From positions 124,001 to 188,000 of the forward strand of contig NZ_QMIG01000005.1 of assembly GCF_003287285.1 (NCBI RefSeq): 64,000 nt of DNA, given 5' to 3'. Both the position numbers and the translations under genes were made by a program. This stretch comes from Phytoactinopolyspora halophila. GTDB taxonomy: Bacteria; Actinomycetota; Actinomycetes; Jiangellales; Jiangellaceae. Shown in pieces: positions 43,264 to 51,317 of the stretch. The notes beneath the pieces are model-generated. The model saw only the letters and a program-made list of their open reading frames with translations, was not told the DNA's origin and searched no databases. Numbering within the stretch: the stretch's first letter is position 1; the number at the start of each line of letters is the position of its first letter.

Positions 43264-44754
43264 ATGACAGGCCGTTTAAATCTCGATGATGCGCCCGGCG
43301 AAACCGTGCTGGACGTGATGGTGTTCAACATCTGGCACGGGGGCAACCTCGACAAGCAGCATGCGCACGGGTTCGAGGAGCAGAACCGGGCCGAGCTGCT
43401 GGACTTTCTCGCTCACGAGCGCCCGGACCTGCTCTTCGTGGTCGAGACATACGGGCTGGGGGAGCGCATCGAAGCAGCGCTCAACCGCGACGAGAGCGAC
43501 GGCCGGGTATTTCGCGGTATACAGGTCACCCGCGAGCCAGGTCAGGCCGGTGACCGGGACAATCTCTGGCTGTTCACCTGGCTCCCGGTCCGCGAGGTGT
43601 ATCCGGTCATTAGCGAGCAGCCGGTGACGTCGTTTCATTTCGGCGGGGCGCGGCTCGGCTTACCTGGAGGCGGCCACATTCACGCATTCACCACATGGAT
43701 ATCCCATATCGCGAATTCGTGGGGTCCGCTCAATCATGCTGTGATCGAGTCCGAGCTCGGATTGGCGCGATCAATCACGAATGACGAACTTGTGGCGAGC
43801 GATCACGCACGGCGACAGGAGATGGCCAGGATCATCCTCGACGAGCGGTTGCCCGCGTACGTGACCGATGATGCGCCCGTCCTGCTCGGCGGCGACTTCA
43901 ACACGCAGACGCACCTGGACTGGACCGGGGCCAGCTCCTCGGCACCCCGCCACGCGGGCTTGGTCCTTGAGTGGCCGGTGACGAGAATGTTCGCCGACGC
44001 CGGATTCACCGACACGTTCCGCGCCGCCCATCCCGACGTGGCGCGACACCCTGGGCGGACGTGGGCACCGGGGCACTCCTTCATGTACGCACCGATGCGT
44101 CTCGACTACCTTCTGGCCAGGGGAAACGTCGAGGTGTTGGCGTCGTCGACCCGGACTCGACGACTATCCCCACATCGGGGCAGCGAGCTGGACGATCTCT
44201 ATCCCTTCTACTCCGACCACGGCGCCGTCGTCTCCCGCCTGCGGTTCGACGATGCGGGTCCGGGCTACGCGCCACCGTACGAGCCGGTCGAGGAGCCGGA
44301 AACGACGTCGTGGCCCCGTATTCCCGAGCCACCCCCGGGCGCGCCCGTCCCGGCTGGTGAGATGGTGGCGTCCGCCTCGAGCGCGGCGCCGGAGCACGAA
44401 CCGTGGCTGGCCGTGGACGGAGATCTGCGTACCTATTGGCACTCGCGCACCGAACCGGGAACGCCGGATCCACACCCGCACCATCTCACCGTCGATCTGG
44501 GACGGGAGCGCACGCTGACGGCCGTGCGTTACTGGCCACGCATCAACGGCTACGGTGGCATCGTCACCAGATACACCTACCTCGTGAGCACGGACGGGGA
44601 GACGTTCGAGCCTGTGGTATCGGGCACGTGGGATCGGGACTCGCTGCCGAAAGACGTCGAGCTGCCGCACGTCCGCGCCCGATATCTGCGGCTCACCGCC
44701 GAGGCCGGCGTCGCGGGATTCTCGGCTGCCGCCGAGCTGATCCCTTACGAATAG
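43264..44754 (+). CDS. Endonuclease/exonuclease/phosphatase-fold protein with C-terminal F5/8C module, no signal
   Basis: 496 residues. The EEP hydrolase core (about 15-325) has its metal and catalytic residues: MVFNIWHGG (Asn), VVETYG (Glu), LLGGDFNTQTH (Asp/Asn) and YSDHGAVV (Asp-His). This superfamily cuts phosphodiesters or phosphomonoesters. After a Pro/Glu linker, residues about 360-495 form an F5/8-type-C (CBM32-like) sandwich, starting VASASSAAPEHEPWLAVDGD and holding HHLTVDLGRERTLTAVRYWP. There is no signal peptide or membrane segment, which is odd for a sugar-binding sandwich. Divergent from the importer; probably acts on the imported compound. Confidence 0.85.
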   Translation: MTGRLNLDDAPGETVLDVMVFNIWHGGNLDKQHAHGFEEQNRAELLDFLAHERPDLLFVVETYGLGERIEAALNRDESDGRVFRGIQVTREPGQAGDRDNLWLFTWLPVREVYPVISEQPVTSFHFGGARLGLPGGGHIHAFTTWISHIANSWGPLNHAVIESELGLARSITNDELVASDHARRQEMARIILDERLPAYVTDDAPVLLGGDFNTQTHLDWTGASSSAPRHAGLVLEWPVTRMFADAGFTDTFRAAHPDVARHPGRTWAPGHSFMYAPMRLDYLLARGNVEVLASSTRTRRLSPHRGSELDDLYPFYSDHGAVVSRLRFDDAGPGYAPPYEPVEEPETTSWPRIPEPPPGAPVPAGEMVASASSAAPEHEPWLAVDGDLRTYWHSRTEPGTPDPHPHHLTVDLGRERTLTAVRYWPRINGYGGIVTRYTYLVSTDGETFEPVVSGTWDRDSLPKDVELPHVRARYLRLTAEAGVAGFSAAAELIPYE

Positions 44755-44780
44755 AGCGGGAGCGTCCGCGGGGAACGTCC

Positions 44781-44875
44781 GCGCAGAACGCCACTTCTTG
44801 GGCCTGTGGAACGCCCAGGACGCTTATACGGCCTCTGGACGTTCCGCAGGCCCAAGAAGTGGCGTTCGCCTGCGC
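44781..44875. repeat. Palindromic repeat family B, copy 1
   Basis: Arms 44787-44813 (AACGCCACTTCTTGGGCCTG...) and 44840-44866 pair over 27 bases with one mismatch, with outer GCGCAG...CTGCGC also pairing. It lies 27 bp after the EEP stop and can fold as a large terminator-like hairpin. A second copy lies at 51318, past the end of the GntR operon. Confidence 0.88.
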
Positions 44876-44965
44876 CCATCGTGCCGATGTCGGATGGTCG
44901 GCCACCGGCTCGTGCCTCGGCATGCCCGGTGATGGTCCGTCGTACAAAAAATATGATCCGACTTA

Positions 44966-44984
44966 AGGTCTGCCAATACGACCT
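44966..44984. promoter_or_regulatory. Candidate GntR operator 1
   Basis: AGGTC (44966-44970) and GACCT (44980-44984) are an inverted pair with 9-base spacing. The same GGTC/GACC half-sites recur as GGTCTGACC at 45018. The stretch 44755-45096 otherwise holds the family B hairpin and an AT-rich promoter region, and no gene that I can support. Confidence 0.4.
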
Positions 44985-45011
44985 ATTGGCCTGAAAGATC
45001 TGATCAATGTA

Positions 45012-45041
45012 TTGACAGGTCTGACCAAAAGGTTCTAACGT
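45012..45041 (+). promoter_or_regulatory. Promoter of the GntR operon with embedded operator
   Basis: TTGACA (45012-45017) and TAACGT (45036-45041) with an 18-base spacer fit a housekeeping sigma promoter. The dyad GGTCTGACC (45018-45026) directly follows the -35 box, where a bound GntR protein would block polymerase. Confidence 0.55.
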
Positions 45042-45096
45042 CGGCGCTCACATCGGCCCAAGCCCGCTGGTTCGACACGAGCGAGGGAGGCACCTC

Positions 45097-45183
45097 ATGG
45101 CGCAGCCCCGATACTCGCGGCGTCCCTTCCTCGCGTATCGGCACATCGTCGTAGGGCACACGAGCGGGTCGATGAAGGGCTGA
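45097..45183 (+). CDS. Putative 28-residue leader peptide
   Basis: ATG 45097 has GGGAGG about 5 bases upstream and opens a 28-codon frame ending TGA 45181-45183. It reads MAQPRYSRRPFLAYRHIVVG and then HTSGSMKG, a basic, partly aromatic peptide. Third codon positions are mostly G or C. It lies between the promoter at 45012 and the hydrolase start at 45235. It could be a true small protein, an upstream regulatory frame, or chance; I recognise no family. Confidence 0.35.
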   Translation: MAQPRYSRRPFLAYRHIVVGHTSGSMKG

Positions 45184-45234
45184 CGGACGCACGTGCAGGT
45201 ACCGAGAAGGACACCGAGAAACGACGAGGGGAGC

Positions 45235-46164
45235 ATGGAGATCGATCAGGAGCGGCGTCGAACCGAAGCAACCACCGGCGGGGCGTCGCCGCTGGCGGGC
45301 TATCTCTCGGATCAGCGGCTGGTCCGGGCATCTCCCGCCACGGCGGATTCCAGGACGGGCGAGGTTCCGGATGCGGGGCCGCTGAACGTCTGGTTGACGG
45401 GCACGGGGACCCCGGCTGTGCTGCCCGGGCGTGCTGGTCCATCGACCCTGATCCGGGCCGGGACGGACCTGATGCTGATCGACTGTGGCAACGGGTGCGC
45501 GTATCAGATCGCCCGGCTGGGATTCGATCCGAAGGACATCACGCACATCTTCATCACGCATCACCACGCCGACCACAACGCCGACCTGCCGTTCCTGCTC
45601 ATGAGCGGGTGGGTCACACACCGGGACGACTACCAGGCGCCGCGCGTGATCGGGCCTCCCGGAACGCTGGAGTTCGTCAACCGGATGCTCGCATTGCACG
45701 AGTACGACATCCGGGCGCGACTGGATCACGAATACGACATAGAGCGGCTGGCGCCCGAGGTGATCGAGATTCACGACGGCGCCCAGATGGCCGGCAGCGC
45801 GTGGAAGGCCACCGCATTCCGGGTCGATCACCATCCGGTCTGCGAAGCGTATGGATACCGGGTGGAAACGCGGGAGACCTCGGTGGCCATCTCGGGCGAT
45901 ACCCGGCCTTGTGACAACCTGATCTCCTACGCGAACGGTGTCGACGTTCTCATCCACGAGGCGATCTATCCGGGTTACGGCTACCCCGAGTACCACACCC
46001 TGTCCACAGACGTCGGCGCCGTCGCCACCCGAGCCGGAGCACGGCAGCTGGTGCTGACCCACCTGTTGCCGGGACACCTGCCGGCGGTTCGCTGGCTCGA
46101 GCATGTCCGGCCCGATTACGGCGGGCCGATCACCGTCGGATACGACCTCATGCAGGTGATGTGA
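45235..46164 (+). CDS. Metallo-beta-lactamase-fold hydrolase (RNase Z/PhnP-like)
   Basis: 309 residues. The di-metal site is visible: ITHHHADHNAD (HxHxDH), VDHHPVCEAYGY, VAISGDTRP (bridging Asp) and LVLTHLLPG (last His). This layout, with LTGTGTP near the start, matches the RNase Z/ElaC/PhnP group, which cleaves phosphodiesters, although related lactonases exist. ATG 45235 follows GAGGGGAGC. The first 40 residues are a non-conserved polar tail. First large gene of the seven-gene GntR operon; GTGA overlap with the GntR gene. Confidence 0.9.
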   Translation: MEIDQERRRTEATTGGASPLAGYLSDQRLVRASPATADSRTGEVPDAGPLNVWLTGTGTPAVLPGRAGPSTLIRAGTDLMLIDCGNGCAYQIARLGFDPKDITHIFITHHHADHNADLPFLLMSGWVTHRDDYQAPRVIGPPGTLEFVNRMLALHEYDIRARLDHEYDIERLAPEVIEIHDGAQMAGSAWKATAFRVDHHPVCEAYGYRVETRETSVAISGDTRPCDNLISYANGVDVLIHEAIYPGYGYPEYHTLSTDVGAVATRAGARQLVLTHLLPGHLPAVRWLEHVRPDYGGPITVGYDLMQVM

Positions 46165-47000
46165 CGATGGCCCGGGCTCCTGAGAGCGGCCGGGCCACCC
46201 GGGTGGACGAAGCCGAATCGATGCTGCGGTCGTTGATCGCCGAGCGCCGTGAGACAGGTGGAAGCCGGCTGCCACCAGAGAAAGAGCTGAGCGAACAGCT
46301 CGGAATATCTCGCTCGACGCTGCGGAGTGCGTTGACCCGGTTGGAATCCGAAGGCGTGATCGCCCGGCAGCGACGCGTCGGCACGCTGATCACCTCACCG
46401 GAGGGACGCTGGGAACGCCGGTCCGCGCTGGCCTATCCCGTCGACATGATCCTTTCACTGTCGGATTACCTGCAGGCGGTGGGCGCGGATTACGCGGTGC
46501 AGGCGGTCTCCGTCCGGAGGGATCCGGCGACCGAGGAGATCGCGGATGCTCTGGGGCTGGAACGCGGAAGCCCCGTGTTCACCGCCTCCCGGCTGTACGA
46601 AGTGGAGGGCCGGCCGGCCGCGTTCCTGGAGCACTTCCTCCCGGCGGTCCTCTATGGTCGCGAGGTCCACATCGAGTCGCTGACCGAGGGCGTCACCACG
46701 TTCCTCCGCGACACCGAACACATCCGGCTCACCCACACCGAGAGCACCTTCACGGCCCAAGCCGCATCGCCGGAGCTGGCGCACGAGCTGGCGGTGGGCG
46801 AGGGAACGCCGTTGCTCGTCATGCACGCGGAGCTCTACTCGGAGGGCCCGGACCCGGTGGCGCTCGGCCGGCTCGTCTTCCGGCCGGACGTGTTGTGCCT
46901 GACCGCCAGCGCAGACGAGGGCTCCGGGGAAGAGAGCGTGCGCGGGCTGCGCGTGATGTCGCTCAAGGACAGGGCAGCGACCGACGAGGAGGACACGTGA
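46161..47000 (+). CDS. GntR/HutC-family regulator
   Basis: 279 residues. The N-terminal winged helix (PPEKELSEQLGISRSTLRSALTRLESEGVIARQRRVGT) is followed by a UTRA-type effector domain of the HutC branch (FTASRLYEVEGRPAAFLEHFLP, TPLLVMHAELYSEGPDPVALG). Probably represses its own operon through the GGTC/GACC sites upstream and responds to a pathway intermediate. Start GTG 46161 overlaps the hydrolase stop; ATG 46167 is an alternative. The stop overlaps the next GTG start. Confidence 0.92.
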   Translation: MTMARAPESGRATRVDEAESMLRSLIAERRETGGSRLPPEKELSEQLGISRSTLRSALTRLESEGVIARQRRVGTLITSPEGRWERRSALAYPVDMILSLSDYLQAVGADYAVQAVSVRRDPATEEIADALGLERGSPVFTASRLYEVEGRPAAFLEHFLPAVLYGREVHIESLTEGVTTFLRDTEHIRLTHTESTFTAQAASPELAHELAVGEGTPLLVMHAELYSEGPDPVALGRLVFRPDVLCLTASADEGSGEESVRGLRVMSLKDRAATDEEDT

Positions 47001-47362
47001 TTCGACTGCAGATATTCTTCGCCGTCGACGATGATGACCGCGACGCGTTCGAGCAGATGTACCACACGGTCTACGTGCCCGCGCTGCAACGGCAGCAGGG
47101 ATATCTGGGATGCAGCCTGCTGCGCCGCTACCCGGCCGATGTGCTCGACGAATTCGGCGGCACGCCGGTGCCGTACACGTACCAGCTCGAGCTCGATTTC
47201 GACACCGAGGAGAACCGCCGACGGTGGGCGGCGAGCGATGACCACGAACATGCCTGGACCCAGGCAAGCGCGCTGGCTACGTCGGTGCAGTCCTGTGGAT
47301 ATGACGTCGTAGCAGCCGAACCGAGCGTGGCTCCGCACGCTGGCCCGGAATCTCGAACGTGA
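46997..47362 (+). CDS. Small dimeric alpha/beta-barrel-type protein, unknown
   Basis: 121 residues starting at GTG 46997 (GTGA overlap with the GntR stop). It reads MIRLQIFFAVDDDDRDAFEQMYHTVYVPALQRQ, then a central strand YTYQLELDFDTEENRRRWAASDDH, the pattern of ferredoxin-like dimeric barrels (ABM/EthD/muconolactone-isomerase types). It contains several His but no clear catalytic signature. Possibly an isomerase, mutarotase-like or lactone-handling protein within the sugar pathway. Operon context suggests a role on the same substrate. Confidence 0.65.
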   Translation: MIRLQIFFAVDDDDRDAFEQMYHTVYVPALQRQQGYLGCSLLRRYPADVLDEFGGTPVPYTYQLELDFDTEENRRRWAASDDHEHAWTQASALATSVQSCGYDVVAAEPSVAPHAGPESRT

Positions 47363-47378
47363 GCGGGGAGCGGGGACC

Positions 47379-48443
47379 ATGGGTGACACGCTGAGCGTGG
47401 CGTTGATCGGCGCGGGCTACGTCTCGGGAGATCACGCGGCGGCGTGGCGCGCGCAACCGGGGGCGTCGATCCGCTGTGTCGTCGACGCGGATCCACACCG
47501 TGCCCGCAGCCTCGCGGCGGACGCCGGAATCGACGAATGGGCTACGGACTTCGAGTCGCTGATCGATCGGCCGGACATCGACGTGGTGGACATCTGCCTG
47601 CCGCCGCGCTTGCATCTGGAAGCGACCGTCGCGTTTCTCGACGCGGGCAAGCACGTCCTGCTCGAAAAGCCGTTCGTGACCAGTCTCGACGAGGCCCGCC
47701 GGCTGCTCGACGCCGAGCAGAACAGCACGACGACGCTCATGGTGGCGGAGAACTGGCCGTACTCGTCGGTCGCTCGCCGGGTCCGGCGGCTCGTCGACGA
47801 CGGCGTGCTGGGCGAGCTGTTCATGCTCCGCGCGCACAACGAAAGCGCCCTGTACATGGAGCACGACGGCGCGCTGGCGCCCGCGCTGCAGGCCTCGTCG
47901 GCGGTGGGTGGTTTCACGATGTCGGCGGGGATCCACAACATCAACCTGGCGTCGTCCCTCATGGGCGGTATCGAGTCGATCTACGCGTGTTCCCCGGACC
48001 GGTCACCGTCGGCGGCACCGTTTGTCGAGCGTGACGCCGCGATGACCGCGCGTTTCGGTAACGGCGGTGTCGGTGTCATGCATTTCACCGGGCGTTCGCT
48101 GCATCTCGGCGAACGTCGTCTGGCCTTCGCGCTGTATGGAACGCGTGGGATGGCCGAGTTCGACATCTTGCATGGTCGAGTTGCGTTCACCGTCGACGGC
48201 GAGCGGACCCAGATCGAAGAACGGTCGCCGTCAATGGGGTTCGCAGAGGAGATCGCGCACTTCTGCGAGTGCCTCGCCGGCGGCGCGACGCCGATGACGT
48301 CCGTCCGCCAGCAACTCGAGCCGCTGGCGACGGTGCTGGCGGCCTATCAATCCATGTACGAGCGACGAGAGGTGCATCCGGCCGACCTTTTGGCCCAGGC
48401 CGGGCTGTCGACCGTGGGCACCGGGGGTGCGATCGATGTCTAG
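47379..48443 (+). CDS. Gfo/Idh/MocA oxidoreductase (complete)
   Basis: 354 residues. The Rossmann loop ALIGAGYVSGDHAAAW and the catalytic EKP in HVLLEKPFVTSLDEA are present, so it should oxidise a sugar, sugar acid or cyclitol with NAD(P). The C-terminal beta-sheet domain includes GGFTMSAGIHNINLASSL with the conserved His region. It is the only one of the three neighbouring Gfo/Idh-type proteins with a canonical glycine loop. Its stop overlaps the start of the next gene. Confidence 0.93.
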   Translation: MGDTLSVALIGAGYVSGDHAAAWRAQPGASIRCVVDADPHRARSLAADAGIDEWATDFESLIDRPDIDVVDICLPPRLHLEATVAFLDAGKHVLLEKPFVTSLDEARRLLDAEQNSTTTLMVAENWPYSSVARRVRRLVDDGVLGELFMLRAHNESALYMEHDGALAPALQASSAVGGFTMSAGIHNINLASSLMGGIESIYACSPDRSPSAAPFVERDAAMTARFGNGGVGVMHFTGRSLHLGERRLAFALYGTRGMAEFDILHGRVAFTVDGERTQIEERSPSMGFAEEIAHFCECLAGGATPMTSVRQQLEPLATVLAAYQSMYERREVHPADLLAQAGLSTVGTGGAIDV

Positions 48444-49524
48444 GCAAGATTTGCGAATTGCGCAGCTCAGCTTCTGGTTCATGCACGCCAACGAGATATG
48501 CCGGCGCGCCCAGGCCGCCCCGGGCGTGCAGCTTGCGGCGGTCTGGGACAGCGACCAGGCGCGGGGAAACCGCAAGGCCGCCCAGTTCGGCGTGCCGTTC
48601 GAACCGGAGCTGGCGACGCTTCTGGACCGGGACGACATTGACGCCGTCAGCATGTGCGCGGAGCCCGCACGCCATCCCGACCTGGTCGAAGCTGCTGCGG
48701 CAGCCGGCAAGCACGTTCTGATAGAGAAACCGATAGCCGGAGACGTCGCGGGCGCCCGGAGGATCGTCGAGGCAGCACGCACGCATGGCGTGCAGATCAT
48801 GCCCGCCTACAACCTGCGCCACCACCCGCTGGCGCAGCGAGTCAAGCAGCTGGTGGACGACGGCGCGGTCGGTGAGGTCGTCCGGGTGCGCAAGCTCCAC
48901 GGGCACTATCTCGAATACGAGGCCGCGGACTACCGGGCGGATCGGATCACGAGAGCCTGGGGCGATCCGCACGACGAGCGACGCGACTCGCTCTTCTTCG
49001 CGGGTACCCACGTGAGCCTCTGGTTCGAGTGGATGTTCGGCATGCCCGAGAGCGCCCTGTGCGTGCGGCAGACGGTGGTGGACGGCCTTCCGGTGGAGGA
49101 CAACTCCACGGTGATGTTCCGCTATCCCCGTTACGTCGGCGTCAGCGAGCTCAGCGAGACGCTCGCAGCGCAGCAGCCGGTCACCGAGATCTACGGAACC
49201 GAAGGCACCATCCTGCAATTGCGCGGCAACCTGCCGTCGACGCGCGTGTTCAACCCGGCGCGCACGCCGCTGCTGATCTTCAACCGGCGGGACGATTCGT
49301 GGTGGGTTCCCGACCTTCCGCCGCACTTCCTGCGGCACGAGGACCAGTACCACAGCGCCGGGGTGTTCTTCGAGGCGCTGCGCCGCGAAGAACCCGTCCC
49401 GACGTCGCCGGAGGCCGGATTGCGCTCCATAGCGATGCTCGTCGCGGCGGAGCGCGCGGCTGCCACCGGACGCGAGGTCCGCATGGACGAGGTCGTGACG
49501 GAGGCGGAGGTGATGGCGGCATGA
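48436..49524 (+). CDS. Gfo/Idh/MocA-type protein with degenerate glycine loop
   Basis: 362 residues. The fold is recognisable: HVLIEKPIAGDVAGARRIVEAA (EKP present), NLRHHPLAQRVKQLVDDGAVGEVVRVRKLHG, and FFAGTHVSLWFEWMFG with the conserved His. The N-terminal strand-loop-helix reads LRIAQLSFWFMHANEICRRA instead of GxGxxG/A, so dinucleotide binding is altered or lost. ATG 48436 overlaps the upstream stop; the stop overlaps the next ATG. It may use another binding mode, or act as a partner subunit of the first oxidoreductase. Confidence 0.85.
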   Translation: MSRQDLRIAQLSFWFMHANEICRRAQAAPGVQLAAVWDSDQARGNRKAAQFGVPFEPELATLLDRDDIDAVSMCAEPARHPDLVEAAAAAGKHVLIEKPIAGDVAGARRIVEAARTHGVQIMPAYNLRHHPLAQRVKQLVDDGAVGEVVRVRKLHGHYLEYEAADYRADRITRAWGDPHDERRDSLFFAGTHVSLWFEWMFGMPESALCVRQTVVDGLPVEDNSTVMFRYPRYVGVSELSETLAAQQPVTEIYGTEGTILQLRGNLPSTRVFNPARTPLLIFNRRDDSWWVPDLPPHFLRHEDQYHSAGVFFEALRREEPVPTSPEAGLRSIAMLVAAERAAATGREVRMDEVVTEAEVMAA

Positions 49525-50405
49525 CCGCGGACGGTTCCCCGACATTGTGGCTGATGGCAGATTCACAGCGACGTCGCCGCTATCCGGAACGTCTGTGGCA
49601 GGGCGACACGCTGATCGAGGTGAGCACGGACGCGGCAGGGGAGAACCGCGTGGCCACGATCGTCGACGGCGACACGTGGCCCGCCGATGCCCCCGCTGCC
49701 GGCCCGGTACTGCTCTCGCTCGATGTCCTCGCTGATTCTCTGCGGGGAAACGAGTACCAGCTCGCGGATCGGGCATGGGTGCCGTTGCTGCCGGCCGATT
49801 TCTACTCCGACGTCGCCGTGGCGCGGCAGCGTGTCGCGGCGGGTGAGATCGGCGCGCCGCGCGTCGTCGATGTCACCGTGCCGGTGGGCCTGCCTCCGGC
49901 TGGCGCGTGGGACGTCGACCACGTCTGCGCCCTGACGTGGCTGGAAGCGCTCGTCTTCGGGATGCGGGCCGCCGAACTCGTCGGGAACGCGACGGTCGAA
50001 TCGAGTACCTGGCTGCTCGGCCGTTCCCCGGTACGCACCGTGATGCACACGCTCGACACCGGCGTTGTGGTGGTCCATCACATCGTCCCGGCGGACAGCA
50101 CTCCCACCACCGCGTACGAGGGTGTCGTTCTGGGCGAGTCCGGCCGCGTGATGCTTCGCCAGCAGTTCGCCCCCGGCGCGCTCGGGGTGTGGCAGCCAGC
50201 ACGGCCCGGCTATACGTTCCCGGCGATTTACGAAGCCAAACAGGACGTCCAGGCGCCGGACAGCGTCGGCGGCGGGTGGGAGATGGCAGGACTCCTGCAC
50301 GAGCTTGCCGGACCCGGCGAGCATGCGACGCAACTCAGGGAACATGCCGTGCGCCTGGTCCGGCACGCGATTCAGCTTTATTCGGGAGGAAACGATGACC
50401 ATTGA
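49521..50405 (+). CDS. Gfo/Idh C-domain-like protein lacking the Rossmann loop
   Basis: 294 residues, no family firmly recognised. After an atypical 90-residue N terminus (LWLMADSQRRRRYPERLWQGD) with no glycine loop and no EKP, the rest resembles a Gfo/Idh C-terminal domain: VAVARQRVAAGEIGAPRVVDVTVPVG, then VDHVCALTWLEALVFG in the place of the catalytic-His region. ATG 49521 overlaps the previous stop. It is the third of three adjacent genes of this kind, so a non-catalytic partner or substrate-handling role is possible. The stop lies 11 bases inside the SMP-30 gene. Confidence 0.7.
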   Translation: MTADGSPTLWLMADSQRRRRYPERLWQGDTLIEVSTDAAGENRVATIVDGDTWPADAPAAGPVLLSLDVLADSLRGNEYQLADRAWVPLLPADFYSDVAVARQRVAAGEIGAPRVVDVTVPVGLPPAGAWDVDHVCALTWLEALVFGMRAAELVGNATVESSTWLLGRSPVRTVMHTLDTGVVVVHHIVPADSTPTTAYEGVVLGESGRVMLRQQFAPGALGVWQPARPGYTFPAIYEAKQDVQAPDSVGGGWEMAGLLHELAGPGEHATQLREHAVRLVRHAIQLYSGGNDDH

Positions 50406-51279
50406 GATGCGTGACTCGCAGCTGTCTACCGTCGTCGACGTCGACGAGCAGGTGGAGCGGGTCGCAGGAGGGTTCGAGTTCACCGAAGGCCCGGTGTGGC
50501 ACCCACGCGAACACTTCCTGATCTTCAGCGACATGCCGGGTGACCACATGCGCCGCTGGAGCGCGGCGGAGGGTGTCACGACGTTTCGCAGCCCGAGCGG
50601 GATGGCGAACGGCAACGCCTACGACCGCAGTGGCCGTCTGGTGACGTGCGAGCACGCGACGAGCCGGGTGTCTCGCACCGAGCTGGACGGAACCGTCGTG
50701 ACACTTGCCGACAGTTACGACGGCCGCAGCCTCAACAGCCCGAACGATGTGGTCGTTGCCAGCGACGGCAGTATCTACTTCACCGATCCCACGTATGGGC
50801 GGCAGAGCTTCGTCGGCGTGCCGCGCGAGCCCGAACTGCCCTTCCAGGGCGTCTACCGGATCCGGCCCGATGGCAGCCTCGACCTTCTCGTCGACGACTT
50901 CGACCAGCCCAACGGGCTGTGCTTCTCGCTCGATGAGCGGCAGCTGTTCGTCAACGACACCGAACGGATGCACATCCGGGCTTTTGCCGTGTTGCCGGAC
51001 GGCACCCTTGGCACGGGCAGGGAATGGGCAGTGACCGAAGGGGAGGGCGACGGCGCGCCGGACGGCATGAAGTTCGACAGCGAGGGCAACCTCTATTCGT
51101 GCGGCCCGGGTGGCGTTCACGTCTTCGACCCCGACGGCGCCAGCCTCGGCGTCCTGCGCATGCCGGAGAAGGCGGCCAACTTCACCTGGGGCGACGCCGA
51201 TCTGTGCTCGTTGTATATCTGCGCATCGACCAGCCTCTACCGCATCCGGGTCCGCGTCCCGGGCCGCCCGAGCTTCTGA
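50395..51279 (+). CDS. SMP-30/gluconolactonase family lactonase
   Basis: 294-residue six-bladed beta-propeller that hydrolyses sugar lactones. Metal-ligand segments are seen: FEFTEGPVWHP (Glu), LNSPNDVVVASDGSIYFTD (Asn), QPNGLCFS (Asn) and GAPDGMKFDSEGNLYSCG (Asp). It would open the lactone made by the upstream dehydrogenase, completing an oxidation-hydrolysis pair. ATG 50395 has GGGAGG upstream, which also fixes the short overlap with the previous gene. Last gene of the operon, followed by repeat B copy 2. Confidence 0.92.
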   Translation: MTIEMRDSQLSTVVDVDEQVERVAGGFEFTEGPVWHPREHFLIFSDMPGDHMRRWSAAEGVTTFRSPSGMANGNAYDRSGRLVTCEHATSRVSRTELDGTVVTLADSYDGRSLNSPNDVVVASDGSIYFTDPTYGRQSFVGVPREPELPFQGVYRIRPDGSLDLLVDDFDQPNGLCFSLDERQLFVNDTERMHIRAFAVLPDGTLGTGREWAVTEGEGDGAPDGMKFDSEGNLYSCGPGGVHVFDPDGASLGVLRMPEKAANFTWGDADLCSLYICASTSLYRIRVRVPGRPSF

Positions 51280-51317
51280 GCCCCGGGCCGCCCGGGCCTC
51301 GGATGCCCGGGAGCGTG

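Noticed and set aside
44755-45096. Riboswitch before the GntR operon
   Set aside because: The only strong structure is the family B hairpin, which lies upstream of the likely transcription start. No known aptamer consensus is visible.
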